A DNA stretch of 64,000 nt from Ketobacter sp. (GTDB taxonomy: Bacteria; Pseudomonadota; Gammaproteobacteria; Pseudomonadales; Ketobacteraceae). The notes below the pieces were generated by a model. It did not search any database and was not told the DNA's origin. It worked only from the letters and a program-made list of their open reading frames with translations. The stretch's first letter is position 1, and each line of letters starts with the position of its first letter. Below, piece by piece: positions 19,409 through 28,979 of this stretch. The translations under genes were made by a program, and so were the position numbers. Where the stretch lies: assembly GCF_003671495.1 (NCBI RefSeq), contig NZ_RCHN01000006.1, forward strand, positions 1 to 64,000, written 5' to 3'.

Positions 19409-19702
19409 ATGAAGAATACGATGAAGCCCCTGTTCGCCAGTTTACTCTTGATTTGCGGAGCCTCTGCCGTGGCTGAAGACGTCAGCATTCCGGTCCCCGC
19501 AGGTCAGCAAGGCAGCGCTTACGCCAACGAAGCCCGCCCTAAAAGCGGCATGAGCATGGATCAGGTCAGCAACCGGTTTGGCGCGCCCGGCCAGAAAATC
19601 GCGTCGGTAGGCGAGCCTCCCATCACCCGCTGGGTGTATGATCACTACACCGTGTATTTCGAGCACGACCACGTCATTCACAGCGTTCTGCATAGCAATT
19701 AA
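19409..19702 (+). CDS. Small periplasmic protein with SmpA/OmlA (BamE)-like motif
   Basis: 97 residues, from the ATG at 19409 (AAAAAAGG 8 bases upstream); earlier in-frame codons overlap the PilZ gene and lack support. The first 22 residues form a signal peptide ending ASAVA-ED. The mature part has MSMDQVSNRFGAPGQK followed by WVYDHYTVYFEHDHVI, a pattern like BamE/SmpA lipoproteins, but there is no lipobox Cys, so it should be soluble in the periplasm. Function unknown. Confidence 0.75.
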   Translation: MKNTMKPLFASLLLICGASAVAEDVSIPVPAGQQGSAYANEARPKSGMSMDQVSNRFGAPGQKIASVGEPPITRWVYDHYTVYFEHDHVIHSVLHSN

Positions 19703-19720
19703 CATCCCTCTTTAAACCGG

Positions 19721-19745
19721 GGCGGTATTACGTTATTTTACCGCC
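19721..19745 (+). promoter_or_regulatory. Inverted repeat upstream of aguA
   Basis: ggcggta (19721-19727) / taccgcc (19739-19745) with an 11-base centre. Followed by only three consecutive T, so it could be a weak terminator for the preceding small gene or an operator for the agu operon 28 bases downstream. Confidence 0.4.
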
Positions 19746-19772
19746 TCGTTTCCATTATCTTGATCCACCAAT

Positions 19773-20810
19773 ATGACCAAGCATTTTCAGTTGCTCCCGG
19801 AATGGGCTGAGCAGGCCTCCGTATTGATGGCGTGGCCCCATGCGTCCACCGACTGGCAGCCCTGGCTGGAGGCCATCGAGCAGGATTATGTGGCGCTGGC
19901 GGCGGCCATCGCGCAAGAGGTTCCGCCATTGATTCTGTGCCAGGATCAAGCCCACCAGGATCACATACACAGCTTACTGGCTGGCCGCTGTCCCCATGCT
20001 CCCCACTTGGTGATCCAACCCTATAACGATACCTGGTGTCGTGATTATGGCCCGCTGACCCTGCATGGCCAGGCCGGTTTGCGGCTGCTGGATTTTCGTT
20101 TCAACGGCTGGGGCGACAAATACGAAGCCACGCTGGATAACGCCATCAACGAACAGTTGCAGAGCCTTTGGCAGCCTCCCCTGCACCGGGTGGACTTCGA
20201 ACTGGAAGGTGGCAGCATCGAAACCGATGGCCAGGGTACTCTGCTGACCACCGAACACTGCCTGTTGGGCAGCAATCGCAACACCGATAAGGACCGCCGG
20301 CAAATCGAAGCCCTGGTGCTGGAGCAGCTGGGTCTGGAGCGCACGCTGTGGTTGAGCGAAGGCGCCCTGATCGGGGACGATACCGATAGCCACATCGACA
20401 ACCTGGCCCGCTTTTCCGACCCCGAAACCCTGGTCTATGCCCGCTGCGCAGATAAATCTGACCCCCATCACGCTCCGCTCTGCGCCATGGAAGCGCAGCT
20501 TAAAACCTTTACCCAGACCGATGGACGCCCTTACCGGCTGGTGCCGATCGACCTGCCCAGCCCCCAGTGGGACGAAGCCGGCAAACGGCTGCCGGGCAGT
20601 TACATCAACTTTCTGATTCTGAACCAGAGCGTGATCGTGCCGGTGTTCAACTGCCCCCAGGACCAAGCGGCCATCAGCACATTGCAACGTTGTTTCCCCG
20701 GCAAATCCATCCTTGGCGTGCCGGGCAATAATCTGATCAAACAATATGGCGGCCCCCACTGCGCCACCATGCAGTTACCCAAAGGGGTCTTACACGAGGT
20801 CTTACCATGA
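19773..20810 (+). CDS. aguA: Agmatine deiminase
   Basis: Hydrolyses agmatine to N-carbamoylputrescine and ammonia (peptidylarginine deiminase fold). 345 residues. Signature pieces: NDTWCRDYGP at about 87-96, FELEGGSIETDG near 146, the DDTDSHIDN stretch near 205, and the nucleophile Cys330 in GGPHCATMQ. The ATG lacks a clear Shine-Dalgarno. It overlaps aguB by 4 bases (atga). Together the two genes convert agmatine to putrescine. Confidence 0.95.
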   Translation: MTKHFQLLPEWAEQASVLMAWPHASTDWQPWLEAIEQDYVALAAAIAQEVPPLILCQDQAHQDHIHSLLAGRCPHAPHLVIQPYNDTWCRDYGPLTLHGQAGLRLLDFRFNGWGDKYEATLDNAINEQLQSLWQPPLHRVDFELEGGSIETDGQGTLLTTEHCLLGSNRNTDKDRRQIEALVLEQLGLERTLWLSEGALIGDDTDSHIDNLARFSDPETLVYARCADKSDPHHAPLCAMEAQLKTFTQTDGRPYRLVPIDLPSPQWDEAGKRLPGSYINFLILNQSVIVPVFNCPQDQAAISTLQRCFPGKSILGVPGNNLIKQYGGPHCATMQLPKGVLHEVLP

Positions 20811-21727
20811 GCCAGCCTACCTCCCTCCGTGTCGCGGTGATTCAGCAACCCGCCTGGCCCGACAAAGCGCAGAGCCTGGCGGAGACCGAACGCCTGCTGC
20901 AGGCGCTGGTGCACGACGCCAAACCGGACCTGGTGTTGTTGCAGGAGCTGCATTGCACCCATTATTTCTGCCAGACCGAGGACACCAGCCTGTTCGACCT
21001 GGCAGAACCTCTGGATGGCCCCAGCGGTCAACGCCTGAGTGCGCTGGCCCGGCAACACCAGGTGGTACTGGTCGGTTCCCTGTTCGAAAAACGGGCCCCC
21101 GGTGTATTCCACAATACCGCCGTCGTGTACGACAAGGATGGCAGCTTCTGCGGCTCCTATCGCAAGATGCACATACCCGATGATCCCGGCTTCTACGAAA
21201 AGTTTTACTTCACCCCCGGGGATGCGGAAACCCTGGCCGGCGCCAGCGGCTTTACTCCGATCCAGACCAGCATCGGCAAACTCGGCGTGCTGGTGTGCTG
21301 GGATCAGTGGTACCCGGAAGCGGCCCGGCTGATGGCCATGGCCGGCGCAGACCTGCTGCTGTACCCCACGGCCATCGGCTGGGACCCCAACGATACGGAA
21401 CTGGAACAGAGCCGCCAGAAAGGCGCCTGGACCCTGATCCAGCGCTCCCACGCCGTCGCCAATCACCTGCCGGTGCTGGTGGCCAATCGCGTCGGCCATG
21501 AAGCGGACCCCAGTGAGCAGAGTGATGGCATCCAATTCTGGGGCGGCAGCTTCATTACCGGGCCGCAAGGCGACGTTCTGGCGCAAGCCGATTCTGACAA
21601 TGCGCAGTACCTGTGGGCCGAGGTCGAACTGGGTCGCACCGAATACCTGCGTCGCATCTGGCCCTATTTCCGCGACCGCCGCATCGACGCCTACGGCGGA
21701 CTCACCAAGCGCTTTCTGAAGCCCTGA
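20807..21727 (+). CDS. aguB: N-carbamoylputrescine amidase
   Basis: Nitrilase-superfamily enzyme that cleaves N-carbamoylputrescine to putrescine, CO2 and ammonia. 306 residues; catalytic triad Glu47 (LLQELHC), Lys120 (YRKMHIPDD) and Cys164 (VLVCWDQWYPE). The long FYEKFYFTPGD segment is typical of AguB rather than other nitrilases. Second gene of a five-gene run, 4-base overlap with aguA and 10 bases before gdpD. Confidence 0.95.
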   Translation: MSQPTSLRVAVIQQPAWPDKAQSLAETERLLQALVHDAKPDLVLLQELHCTHYFCQTEDTSLFDLAEPLDGPSGQRLSALARQHQVVLVGSLFEKRAPGVFHNTAVVYDKDGSFCGSYRKMHIPDDPGFYEKFYFTPGDAETLAGASGFTPIQTSIGKLGVLVCWDQWYPEAARLMAMAGADLLLYPTAIGWDPNDTELEQSRQKGAWTLIQRSHAVANHLPVLVANRVGHEADPSEQSDGIQFWGGSFITGPQGDVLAQADSDNAQYLWAEVELGRTEYLRRIWPYFRDRRIDAYGGLTKRFLKP

Positions 21728-21737
21728 GCCCGCCAAT

Positions 21738-22466
21738 ATGATTCTGATCGGTCATCGGGGTGCGCGCAAAGAAGCTCCGGAAAATACACTGGCCGGCTTC
21801 CGCCACCTGCGCCAATTGGGCATCAATCACGTTGAACTGGACGTGCGCCTGTCCAAGGATCACCAGCTGATGGTGCTGCATGACACCACCGTGAACCGCA
21901 CCACCAAAGACAAAGGCAGCGTGCTGGATTACACCGCGGCGGAACTGGAACAGATGGATGCAACGATCCCCCTGCCCCATTGGCCGGAAACCACAGGCGT
22001 GCCCCGCCTGGCCGCCGTGCTGGATGAATGGCCAGAATTGAAGAGCATCCAGCTGGAAGTCAAAACCGACACCCCGGAAATCCTGCTCCAGATCGGCCAT
22101 GGCCTGGTGGACCTGATTGAGCAATATCACTTGCAGACCACCGCCATCATCACCTCCTCCGACCAGAACCTGCTGGCCATCATGCAGCGGCTGGCACCCG
22201 CAATTAAACGGGGGTTTGTGGCCGAACGGTTCACCCGCGACCCGATCGCGGTTTGCCTCAATCATCACTGCAGCCATCTGGTGATCAACCACCACCGCTG
22301 CAGCCCGGAGCTGATCGCCTATGCCCACGGCCTTGACCTGGAGGTGTCCACCTGGACGGTGAATGAGGTGAACGCAGCCCGGCGCCTGCAACACTGGGGC
22401 GTGGACAGCATCATTACCGACGTGCCCAGCACATTGCTCAGACATCTGCATGTGGCCGCCGAATAG
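21738..22466 (+). CDS. Glycerophosphodiester phosphodiesterase
   Basis: Splits glycerophosphodiesters from phospholipid turnover into glycerol-3-phosphate and an alcohol. 242 residues, with the GDPD signature HRGARKEAPENT at 6-17, ELDVRLSKD near 36-44 and the second catalytic His in MVLHDTTVNRTT. No signal peptide, so cytoplasmic (UgpQ-like). A homologue occupies this neighbourhood in Pseudomonas between the PilZ gene and sthA. Overlaps the next gene by 17 bases. Confidence 0.92.
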   Translation: MILIGHRGARKEAPENTLAGFRHLRQLGINHVELDVRLSKDHQLMVLHDTTVNRTTKDKGSVLDYTAAELEQMDATIPLPHWPETTGVPRLAAVLDEWPELKSIQLEVKTDTPEILLQIGHGLVDLIEQYHLQTTAIITSSDQNLLAIMQRLAPAIKRGFVAERFTRDPIAVCLNHHCSHLVINHHRCSPELIAYAHGLDLEVSTWTVNEVNAARRLQHWGVDSIITDVPSTLLRHLHVAAE

Positions 22467-23526
22467 TACTATCGCTTCGTCCCTGCTGCTGGCCCTGAGT
22501 ATTCTGCTCAGCGGTTGCGACCTTCCCTATTACTGGCAGGCAGCCCAGGGCCACTGGGATCTGATGCAACGCAAGCAACCCATTCACGACCTGCTGCAGG
22601 ACGACGCAACGCCTGCCTCCACCCGGGAATCCTTAACCTATCTGCTCGAAGCCCGTCAGTTTGCGGTGCAGCAGTTGGGGCTGGAAGACAACCCAAGCTA
22701 TCTGGAATACGTGGAACTGGAGCGCGAGTACGTCACCTGGAATGTCTTCGCCACGCCAGAACTGTCCATGCAGAATCACACCTGGTGCTACCCGGTTGCG
22801 GGTTGCGTCAGCTATCGGGGTTACTTCGCCCGGCAGGATGCCGAGCAGTACGCCGCACAATTACAACAGGCCGGTCTGGACACGTACGTTGGGGGCGTCG
22901 GTGCCTACAGCACTCTGGGCTGGTTCGCCGATCCGGTGCTGAGCAGTTTTCTGGAGCGGGGCCCGCTGTCCCTGGCCGCCTTGCTGTTCCATGAACTCGC
23001 CCATCAGGTGCTGTACGTGCAGGATGATACGGTGTTCAACGAAAGCTTCGCCAGTGCGGTGGAAACCATTCTTCTACAACAATGGGCAGAACAGCAGGGG
23101 CTGCAGAATCGCTGGCAGGAATACCAAACTGCTGTCAGCCGACACCAGGCCTTTATCCAACTGGTGCTGGCCAACCGGGCTGCGCGGGAGGCGCTGTTCG
23201 AAGCAGAAATCAGTGCCCCGGAACAACGACGTGGCAAACAGGCGCTGATCACACAGCTGCGCGCGGAATACGAGCGCTTCAAGCAGGACTGGGGTTACAG
23301 CGGCTACGACAGCTGGTTTGCTGGCGACCTGAATAATGCGCAGCTCTCCACGGTGGCCACCTATCACGAACTGAAACCGGGATTCATCGCTCTATTCCAA
23401 AAGACCGACCAAAATTTAGGCGATTTTCTCGATGCCTGTCGAACGCTGGCCGAGCAGGACCAGGATCAACGCCGTCAACGCCTAATTCAGCTTGCTCACG
23501 GCAACTTCGTCTATACTCAGGATTAA
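22450..23526 (+). CDS. Putative lipoprotein metallopeptidase (COG4324-type aminopeptidase)
   Basis: Predicted zinc aminopeptidase, 358 residues. Signal peptide with lipobox LLSGC, lipidation at Cys23; the next residue is Asp, the E. coli-type inner-membrane retention signal, though other gammaproteobacteria use different rules. Zinc motif HELAH at 181-185 with Glu198 or Glu205 downstream (NESFASAVE) as third ligand. Substrate not known. Translationally coupled to gdpD. Confidence 0.82.
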   Translation: MWPPNSTIASSLLLALSILLSGCDLPYYWQAAQGHWDLMQRKQPIHDLLQDDATPASTRESLTYLLEARQFAVQQLGLEDNPSYLEYVELEREYVTWNVFATPELSMQNHTWCYPVAGCVSYRGYFARQDAEQYAAQLQQAGLDTYVGGVGAYSTLGWFADPVLSSFLERGPLSLAALLFHELAHQVLYVQDDTVFNESFASAVETILLQQWAEQQGLQNRWQEYQTAVSRHQAFIQLVLANRAAREALFEAEISAPEQRRGKQALITQLRAEYERFKQDWGYSGYDSWFAGDLNNAQLSTVATYHELKPGFIALFQKTDQNLGDFLDACRTLAEQDQDQRRQRLIQLAHGNFVYTQD

Positions 23527-23558
23527 GCTGATGATTTAAAGGCGGTTACCGATCCACC

Positions 23559-24482
23559 ATGTCACACGTGGCCAAAAAAACCATTGACCCGTTCACCCAG
23601 CTGGACAGTCTGATACCGGAACTATCCGACCTGTACACAGCCATCAAGTCGAAGCATGAAAAGGCGGCGGCGATGATGGACCAACTGATGGACACCATCA
23701 TCCGGGTGACGGACGCCAATCCGGATGCTGCTCTGGCTGCGATCCACCTGTCCCGACAGACTTCGCCCCTGAAGCAACCGGTTTACTGCGCGGTGATCGC
23801 CCATCTGTTTGCCCAACAGCAGCCTCTGGACGCCAACAAAAGCCGTGCGTTGATGCAGGCAGTGCTGTTCTGCAACATCACGTTCTATGAATTCCAGGTG
23901 TTGCTCAATCGCATGGACGGCAAACTCACCGATGCCCAGCGCGCCAAACTGGAGAAGCATCCGCTGCAAAGCGCCACCATTATGGAAGCCGCTGGCTTTA
24001 TGGACCCGCAGATGATCAAAGCCATCCGCCAGCACCACGAGCGCCCGGACGGCAGTGGTTACCCCAACCGGCTGCCCAGCAAGGATATCTCCGATCTGGC
24101 GTTGGTGGTGTCCATGTGTGAGGTGTATACGGCACGGATCGACAATCGCGCTCACCGCAAGCCGGTATTGGCCCGGGAAGCCTTGTCACATTTTCAGAAC
24201 GGCGATGACGCCCGCATCAAGGGTCTGTTGCTGAACTTTGCCAAGTCCATTGGCCTGTACCCACCCGGTACCTGGGTCAAGCTGGCCAGCGGCGAAACCG
24301 CCATTGTTATCAAACGCAACCCCAGCAGTCCCACCCCCATTGTGAGAGCCCTGTTCGACCCCAACAATATTCCCTACATGGGGCCGGTGCCGCGGGATGC
24401 CAAAGATCCCAGCTTCAAAGTCACCGGCGCCACGTCGCCCCCGGCACGCCCTTCCGTTGACCTTTCGGCTTTGTTTGAATAA
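23559..24482 (+). CDS. Degenerate HD-GYP domain protein
   Basis: 307 residues. The region 117-200 aligns by eye with HD-GYP phosphodiesterases: HPLQSATIM at 134-142, HHERPDGSGYP at 159-169 and a late NRAHRKPVL. The metal-binding pair HD(IGK) is replaced by NRMDG (117-121) and the usual DxxDA is CEVYTA (187-192), so binuclear metal binding and c-di-GMP hydrolysis are doubtful. The N-terminal 110 residues are helical without a named domain. Last gene of the aguA-aguB-gdpD-lipoprotein run, 32 bases after the previous stop. Confidence 0.75.
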   Translation: MSHVAKKTIDPFTQLDSLIPELSDLYTAIKSKHEKAAAMMDQLMDTIIRVTDANPDAALAAIHLSRQTSPLKQPVYCAVIAHLFAQQQPLDANKSRALMQAVLFCNITFYEFQVLLNRMDGKLTDAQRAKLEKHPLQSATIMEAAGFMDPQMIKAIRQHHERPDGSGYPNRLPSKDISDLALVVSMCEVYTARIDNRAHRKPVLAREALSHFQNGDDARIKGLLLNFAKSIGLYPPGTWVKLASGETAIVIKRNPSSPTPIVRALFDPNNIPYMGPVPRDAKDPSFKVTGATSPPARPSVDLSALFE

Positions 24483-24494
24483 CCCGCTCCAGCC

Positions 24495-24887
24495 TCAATC
24501 AGAGTCCGGTCGGGAAGCCAGCAACAGTGTGCGCATGGGATGTCGCACCAGCCAGTACACCGCAATGGCGCCAGCATCCGCCAGTAAATCCAGACCTGAA
24601 ATTTCCCGCCCGGGTATCTGACTCTGGATCAACTCAATGGCCAGACCATAAGCCATTAATACCGGCACCTTGAACACCAGAAATCGATAGCGGGGAAAGC
24701 CGCGGTCGATGCAATACGACAGCACAAAGAACGCGATAAAGTGATTGACCTTGTCCGTCAGCAGTTCGGGCATGCCACTCCAGGTTTGTGTGCTAAATGC
24801 AAACCAGCTGATCACCAACAGATTGAGCAACAGTGCCAACCGAAACAACCAGGTGATTTGTCCCGCGCGCAGGGGCAGATTCAGCAT
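24495..24887 (-). CDS. VanZ-like family membrane protein
   Basis: 130 residues with four likely membrane segments and the VanZ-family pattern DKVNHFIAFFVLSY (about 45-58) and GREISGLDLLADAGAI (about 95-110). The family is named after a teicoplanin-resistance accessory protein but proteobacterial members have no established role. Starts directly at the end of sthA with no gap, so probably expressed with it; converges on the HD-GYP gene. Confidence 0.8.
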   Translation of the reverse strand: MLNLPLRAGQITWLFRLALLLNLLVISWFAFSTQTWSGMPELLTDKVNHFIAFFVLSYCIDRGFPRYRFLVFKVPVLMAYGLAIELIQSQIPGREISGLDLLADAGAIAVYWLVRHPMRTLLLASRPDSD

Positions 24888-26285
24888 TCAGAAACTTCTC
24901 ACACGATACAGGCCATTGAGCGCCGCCACCCGATACGCTTCCGCCATGGTGGGATAATTGAAGGTGGTATTCACAAAATATTCGATGGTGTTGGCATTGC
25001 CCGGCTGGTTCATGATGGCCTGGCCAATGTGAATGATCTCCGAGGCCTGATCGCCGAAGCAATGAATCCCCAGAATCTGCAGAGTTTCCCGATGAAACAG
25101 CAGCTTGAGCACACCCACCGTCTCCCCGGTGATCTGGGCGCGGGCAACGGTTTTGAAGGCCGCCTGCCCCACCTCGTAAGGCACTTTCTGCGTGGTCAGC
25201 TCCTGCTCGGTCAAGCCCAGAGAGCTGATCTCCGGAATGGTATAAATGCCCGTGGGCACATCCTGCACCAGGTAGAAATCGTCCAGCTCTGCAATGCCGG
25301 CGCCGGTGGAACGCCCCTGATCGTAGGCCGCACTGGCCAGACTGGGCCAGCCGATCACATCCCCCGCCGCAAACACGTGGGCCGCCTGGGTCTGGTAACG
25401 ATCATTTACCTCCAACTGGCCACGATGATTGGCTTCCAAACCCAACGCAGCCAGATTCAGGGAGTCGGTGTTGCCGCTGCGGCCGTTACACCACAGAAAG
25501 GCATCACCCCGCACCACTTTGCCGGACTTCAGTTTCAGAATAACATCGTTTTCCCGACAGATGACTTCTTCATATTCTTCGCTGTTGCGGATCAGCACGC
25601 CGATGTCCCGCAGGTGATAACTCAAGCCATCGGAAATTTCATGGTCGAGAAAATCCAGCAGCCGGTCACGGGTGTTGATCAGCTCCACCCGCACGCCCAG
25701 GCCGCAAAAAATGGAAGCGTATTCACAACCGATTACCCCGGCGCCATAGATCACAATTTTCCGTGGCGTGTGTTGCAGTTTGAGGATGGTATCGCTGTCG
25801 TACACTCTTGGATTGTTGAAGTCCACATCCAGAGGCCGGTAGGGGCGGGAACCCGTAGCGATCACGAACTTATCCCCGATCAGGGTTTCAATGGAGCCGT
25901 CGCTTTTCACCACTTCCAGGGTGTGGGCATCGGTAAAGCGCCCCAGGCCACTGTACACACGCACCTGGTTACGGGCATAAAAAGTGGTGCGCAATTTAAC
26001 CTGCTTGGCGATCACGCTCTCCGCCCGCTTCAACACCTTGGGAAACGAAAACGTTCTGGGCTCACCGATATCCCGGAATAACGCATCGGTGTTGAACGTG
26101 ATGATCTGTTTAACCGCATGGCGCAGTGCCTTGGAAGGAATCGTGCCCAAATGCGCACAGTTCCCACCCACCATAGGTTTGTCATCCACCATGGCGACGC
26201 TCAACCCGGTTTTACTGGCCCGCATGGCCGCCCCTTCACCCGCCGGGCCAGCCCCGATCACAACCACTTCATAATGCGTTGGCAT
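24888..26285 (-). CDS. sthA: Soluble pyridine nucleotide transhydrogenase
   Basis: Cytoplasmic FAD enzyme moving hydride between NADPH and NAD+, usually to drain excess NADPH. 465 residues. FAD motif [11 protein letters not shown] at 12-22; the disulfide-oxidoreductase loop reads [19 protein letters not shown], where the second redox Cys of lipoamide dehydrogenases is Thr, which distinguishes SthA. NAD(P) site [13 protein letters not shown] and a complete C-terminal dimerisation domain. RBS AAGG upstream. Located next to the nqr operon, as in Pseudomonas, but separated from it by a terminator. Confidence 0.95.
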   Translation of the reverse strand: MPTHYEVVVIGAGPAGEGAAMRASKTGLSVAMVDDKPMVGGNCAHLGTIPSKALRHAVKQIITFNTDALFRDIGEPRTFSFPKVLKRAESVIAKQVKLRTTFYARNQVRVYSGLGRFTDAHTLEVVKSDGSIETLIGDKFVIATGSRPYRPLDVDFNNPRVYDSDTILKLQHTPRKIVIYGAGVIGCEYASIFCGLGVRVELINTRDRLLDFLDHEISDGLSYHLRDIGVLIRNSEEYEEVICRENDVILKLKSGKVVRGDAFLWCNGRSGNTDSLNLAALGLEANHRGQLEVNDRYQTQAAHVFAAGDVIGWPSLASAAYDQGRSTGAGIAELDDFYLVQDVPTGIYTIPEISSLGLTEQELTTQKVPYEVGQAAFKTVARAQITGETVGVLKLLFHRETLQILGIHCFGDQASEIIHIGQAIMNQPGNANTIEYFVNTTFNYPTMAEAYRVAALNGLYRVRSF

Positions 26286-26321
26286 AACTAACCTTCTGAA
26301 ATCGCGTTCTTTTTCAGTATA

Positions 26322-26375
26322 GAAAAAGAAAAGCCCCGAAGAAACGTGGATTGTTTCCTCGGGGCCCGTTTTTTT
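26322..26375. terminator. Terminator between nqrM and sthA
   Basis: Stem gccccgaagaaac (26333-26345) with gtttcctcggggc (26353-26365), one mismatch, 7-base loop, A-rich on the left and seven T on the right. On the - strand it ends the nqr transcript before sthA. Confidence 0.85.
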
Positions 26376-26390
26376 GAATCCAGTGCGGGG

Positions 26391-26618
26391 CTAGCGCTTG
26401 GTGGCGTCGTAGGCCAGGCTGCCCTTGGTGTCATCGGATTTTTGGGATTCTTCGCATTTATCCCGATTTCCACCGCAGATTTCACAATCGCCGTCCAGGC
26501 CGATGTTGTTCAGGCCGCCACAGGAGCCCTGAATGGGCTTGTTTGAAAAAATCACACCCACCGCCATGGCGGCGATCACCAAGCCAAAAAACACCAGTGC
26601 TATGAAAAAGGTAGTCAT
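26391..26618 (-). CDS. nqrM: Na+-NQR maturation factor NqrM (DUF539)
   Basis: 75-residue inner-membrane protein needed to assemble Na+-NQR, thought to deliver iron to the NqrD/NqrE site. One membrane segment (about 4-25) then a Cys cluster at 33, 45, 48 and 55 (SCGG, CEIC, DKC), the four conserved cysteines of the family. Ends the operon nqrABCDEF-apbE-nqrM, 64 bases after apbE. Confidence 0.92.
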   Translation of the reverse strand: MTTFFIALVFFGLVIAAMAVGVIFSNKPIQGSCGGLNNIGLDGDCEICGGNRDKCEESQKSDDTKGSLAYDATKR

Positions 26619-26682
26619 ATTGAAACCCTCACTACTATGTCATCCCAGTTTACACCCTGGGACAGGGCCTGAACAAACCCGC

Positions 26683-27711
26683 TTACGGGGTTACCTGTAA
26701 ATACCGCTCAAATGCACGGCTATACGTGGTTCTAAAACCCTGATCCTGTTTCAGAATCATGTACACCGCCAGGTTATTGGCTTCCGCCACCTGCATCCCC
26801 AGCTCGGGGCCCAACACCATGAACGCGGTAGCCCAGGCATCGGCATCAGCACAACTGGGCATAATCACGGATGCCGACACCAATGTATGGTCGATGGGCT
26901 GACCATTACGGGGATCAATGGTGTGAGAATAGCGCTTGCCGTTGGCTTCGAAGTAATTGCGATAGTCACCGGAGGTCGCCATGGCTGCATTATCCAGCTT
27001 GATGATTTTGTGAATCTGCCGGCGGTCGCTCACAGGCTCCTCAACGGCCACCTGCCAGGACACATTCTGTGCCTTGCTGTTGCCAGCGCGGATCTCGCCA
27101 CCCACTTCCACCAGGTAGCGACGGATGCCTGCATCCTCAAGCGCCTCAGCCACCCGGTCCACCGCATAGCCTTTGGCAATGGCCGACAAGTCCACATAGA
27201 GATCCTTACGCTTGACCAGCTGCTGATCATCCATATGCAGCAACAGGCCATCGGACCCAACCCGATCCCAGGCCTGTTTCATCGCTTTGGCGGAAGGCAC
27301 TTTTTCCGGGCGACCATCAGGTCCGAACCCCCACAGATTGACCAAGGGCCCGATGGTGACATCGAATGCCCCCTGGCTCATTCGCCAGATCTCAAGGGAA
27401 CGGCTCAGGACTTCGAAGGTGTCCGCAGAAACCGAAAACGGCTCCCCCACCGGTGCGCGATTGAAGCGGGACAGCTCCGAATCGGGCTTATAGGTGGACA
27501 TCTTGTCGTTGACGTTATCGAGCTCTGCCTCGATGACCCCGGCAATGACCTGCGGGTCTGCCGTCGCCGGAAATTCGGCAACCTTGACGGTATACCAGGT
27601 GCCCATGGTCCGGCCGCTGAACTCCATAATTTCCGGAGCATCAGAACGGGAACAGCCCGTTAACAACAGACTGATCACCAGACTGAATATAACGGGCTGC
27701 ACTGTTTTCAT
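26683..27711 (-). CDS. apbE: FAD:protein FMN transferase ApbE
   Basis: Attaches FMN covalently to threonines of NqrB and NqrC. Lipoprotein of 342 residues: signal peptide with LLLTGC lipobox (Cys about 20), then the ApbE domain with GRTMGTWYTVKV near 32, the SAIAKGYAVDRVAEAL motif and the Mg-binding AMATSGDYRNYF and TIDPRNG segments. I chose the ATG at 27711, just after nqrF's stop, because it gives the signal peptide directly. Its targets NqrB and NqrC are in the same operon. Confidence 0.95.
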   Translation of the reverse strand: MKTVQPVIFSLVISLLLTGCSRSDAPEIMEFSGRTMGTWYTVKVAEFPATADPQVIAGVIEAELDNVNDKMSTYKPDSELSRFNRAPVGEPFSVSADTFEVLSRSLEIWRMSQGAFDVTIGPLVNLWGFGPDGRPEKVPSAKAMKQAWDRVGSDGLLLHMDDQQLVKRKDLYVDLSAIAKGYAVDRVAEALEDAGIRRYLVEVGGEIRAGNSKAQNVSWQVAVEEPVSDRRQIHKIIKLDNAAMATSGDYRNYFEANGKRYSHTIDPRNGQPIDHTLVSASVIMPSCADADAWATAFMVLGPELGMQVAEANNLAVYMILKQDQGFRTTYSRAFERYLQVTP

Positions 27712-27725
27712 GGTCAAGGTCTCGA

Positions 27726-28958
27726 TCAGCCGCCGAAGTCGTCCAGATGGATGTTGTCGCGCTCCACACCCAGGTCTTCCAGCATCTTCAACACCGCGGC
27801 GTTCATCATCGGCGGCCCACACATGTAATATTCACAATCTTCTGGCGCATCGTGATCCTTCAGATACTGTTCGTACAACACGTTGTGAATAAAGCCGGTG
27901 AGGCCATCCCAGTTGTCTTCCGGTTGCGGATCCGACAGGGCGATGTGCCACTTGAAGTTGTCGTTCTCTTCCGCCAGCTGGTCGTACTCTTCCTTGTAGA
28001 ACAGTTCACGCAGACTGCGGGCACCGTACCAGAACGAAATTTTACGGTTGGACTTCAGGCGCTTCAGCTGGTCAAAAATGTGCGAGCGCATGGGCGCCAT
28101 ACCCGCACCACCACCGATGAACACCATTTCGTTATCGGTGTCGGTAGCAAAGAACTCACCAAAGGGACCATACACTGTCACCTTGTCTCCGGGTTTCAGA
28201 TTGAACACCCAGGAAGACATCTGGCCACAGGGAATACCGTGGGACCCCGGCGGCGGTGTAGCGATCCGAATGTTGAACTTCAAAATGCCGTACTCTTCCG
28301 GGTAGTTGGCCATGGAATAGGCACGAATGACGGTCTCATCCACCTTGGATTCCAGATTGAAGAAACCGAAACGTTCCCAGTCTCCCCGGAACTGTTCCTC
28401 AATATCGAAATCCTTGTACTTAACATGGTGAGGCGGGCACTCCAGCTGCACGTAACCGCCAGCACGGAAGTTGACCACTTCCCCTTCCGGCAGCTCCAGG
28501 CACAGCTCCTTGATGAAGGTGGCCACGTTGGGGTTGGAACGCACGGTGGTTTCCCACTTCTTCACACCGAAGAAGGCTTCATCCAACTCGATTTTCATAT
28601 CCTGCTTCACCGCCACCTGACAGGACAGGCGCCAGCCTTCCTTCACCTCGCGGGGTGTGAAATGGCTTTCCTCTGTTGGCAGAATATCACCACCACCGTC
28701 CTTGACGATGACTTTGCACTGGGCACAGGTACCACCGCCACCGCAGGCGGACGATACGAAAATGCCTTTGTCAGCCAGCGTGTTCAGCAGCTTGCCACCG
28801 GCCGGTACGTCGATGCCTTTCTCCGGGTCATCATTGATGTCCAGGTGCACGTCACCGGTACTGACCAGGCGGGAACGAGCGGCCAGGATCAGCGCCACCA
28901 GCGCCAATACGATGACCGTGAACATGCCAACGCCTAAAAAGATAGTTGATTGATCCAT
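27726..28958 (-). CDS. nqrF: Na+-NQR subunit F (NADH dehydrogenase, 2Fe-2S/FAD)
   Basis: Entry point for electrons: oxidises NADH through FAD and passes them to a 2Fe-2S centre. 410 residues: N-terminal membrane anchor (about 5-27), ferredoxin domain with Cys72, Cys78, Cys81 and Cys113 ([10 protein letters not shown]), FAD-binding domain with [11 protein letters not shown], and NADH-binding domain with [17 protein letters not shown] and the C-terminal YYMCGPPMM. Sixth gene of the nqr operon. Confidence 0.97.
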   Translation of the reverse strand: MDQSTIFLGVGMFTVIVLALVALILAARSRLVSTGDVHLDINDDPEKGIDVPAGGKLLNTLADKGIFVSSACGGGGTCAQCKVIVKDGGGDILPTEESHFTPREVKEGWRLSCQVAVKQDMKIELDEAFFGVKKWETTVRSNPNVATFIKELCLELPEGEVVNFRAGGYVQLECPPHHVKYKDFDIEEQFRGDWERFGFFNLESKVDETVIRAYSMANYPEEYGILKFNIRIATPPPGSHGIPCGQMSSWVFNLKPGDKVTVYGPFGEFFATDTDNEMVFIGGGAGMAPMRSHIFDQLKRLKSNRKISFWYGARSLRELFYKEEYDQLAEENDNFKWHIALSDPQPEDNWDGLTGFIHNVLYEQYLKDHDAPEDCEYYMCGPPMMNAAVLKMLEDLGVERDNIHLDDFGG

Positions 28959-28979
28959 TACTCTACTCTCCCCGTCCGC

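Noticed and set aside
24741..26081. 446-codon open frame opposite sthA (and a similar one opposite nqrF, 27747-28937)
   Set aside because: Both lie wholly opposite enzymes with intact catalytic motifs and have no family resemblance.
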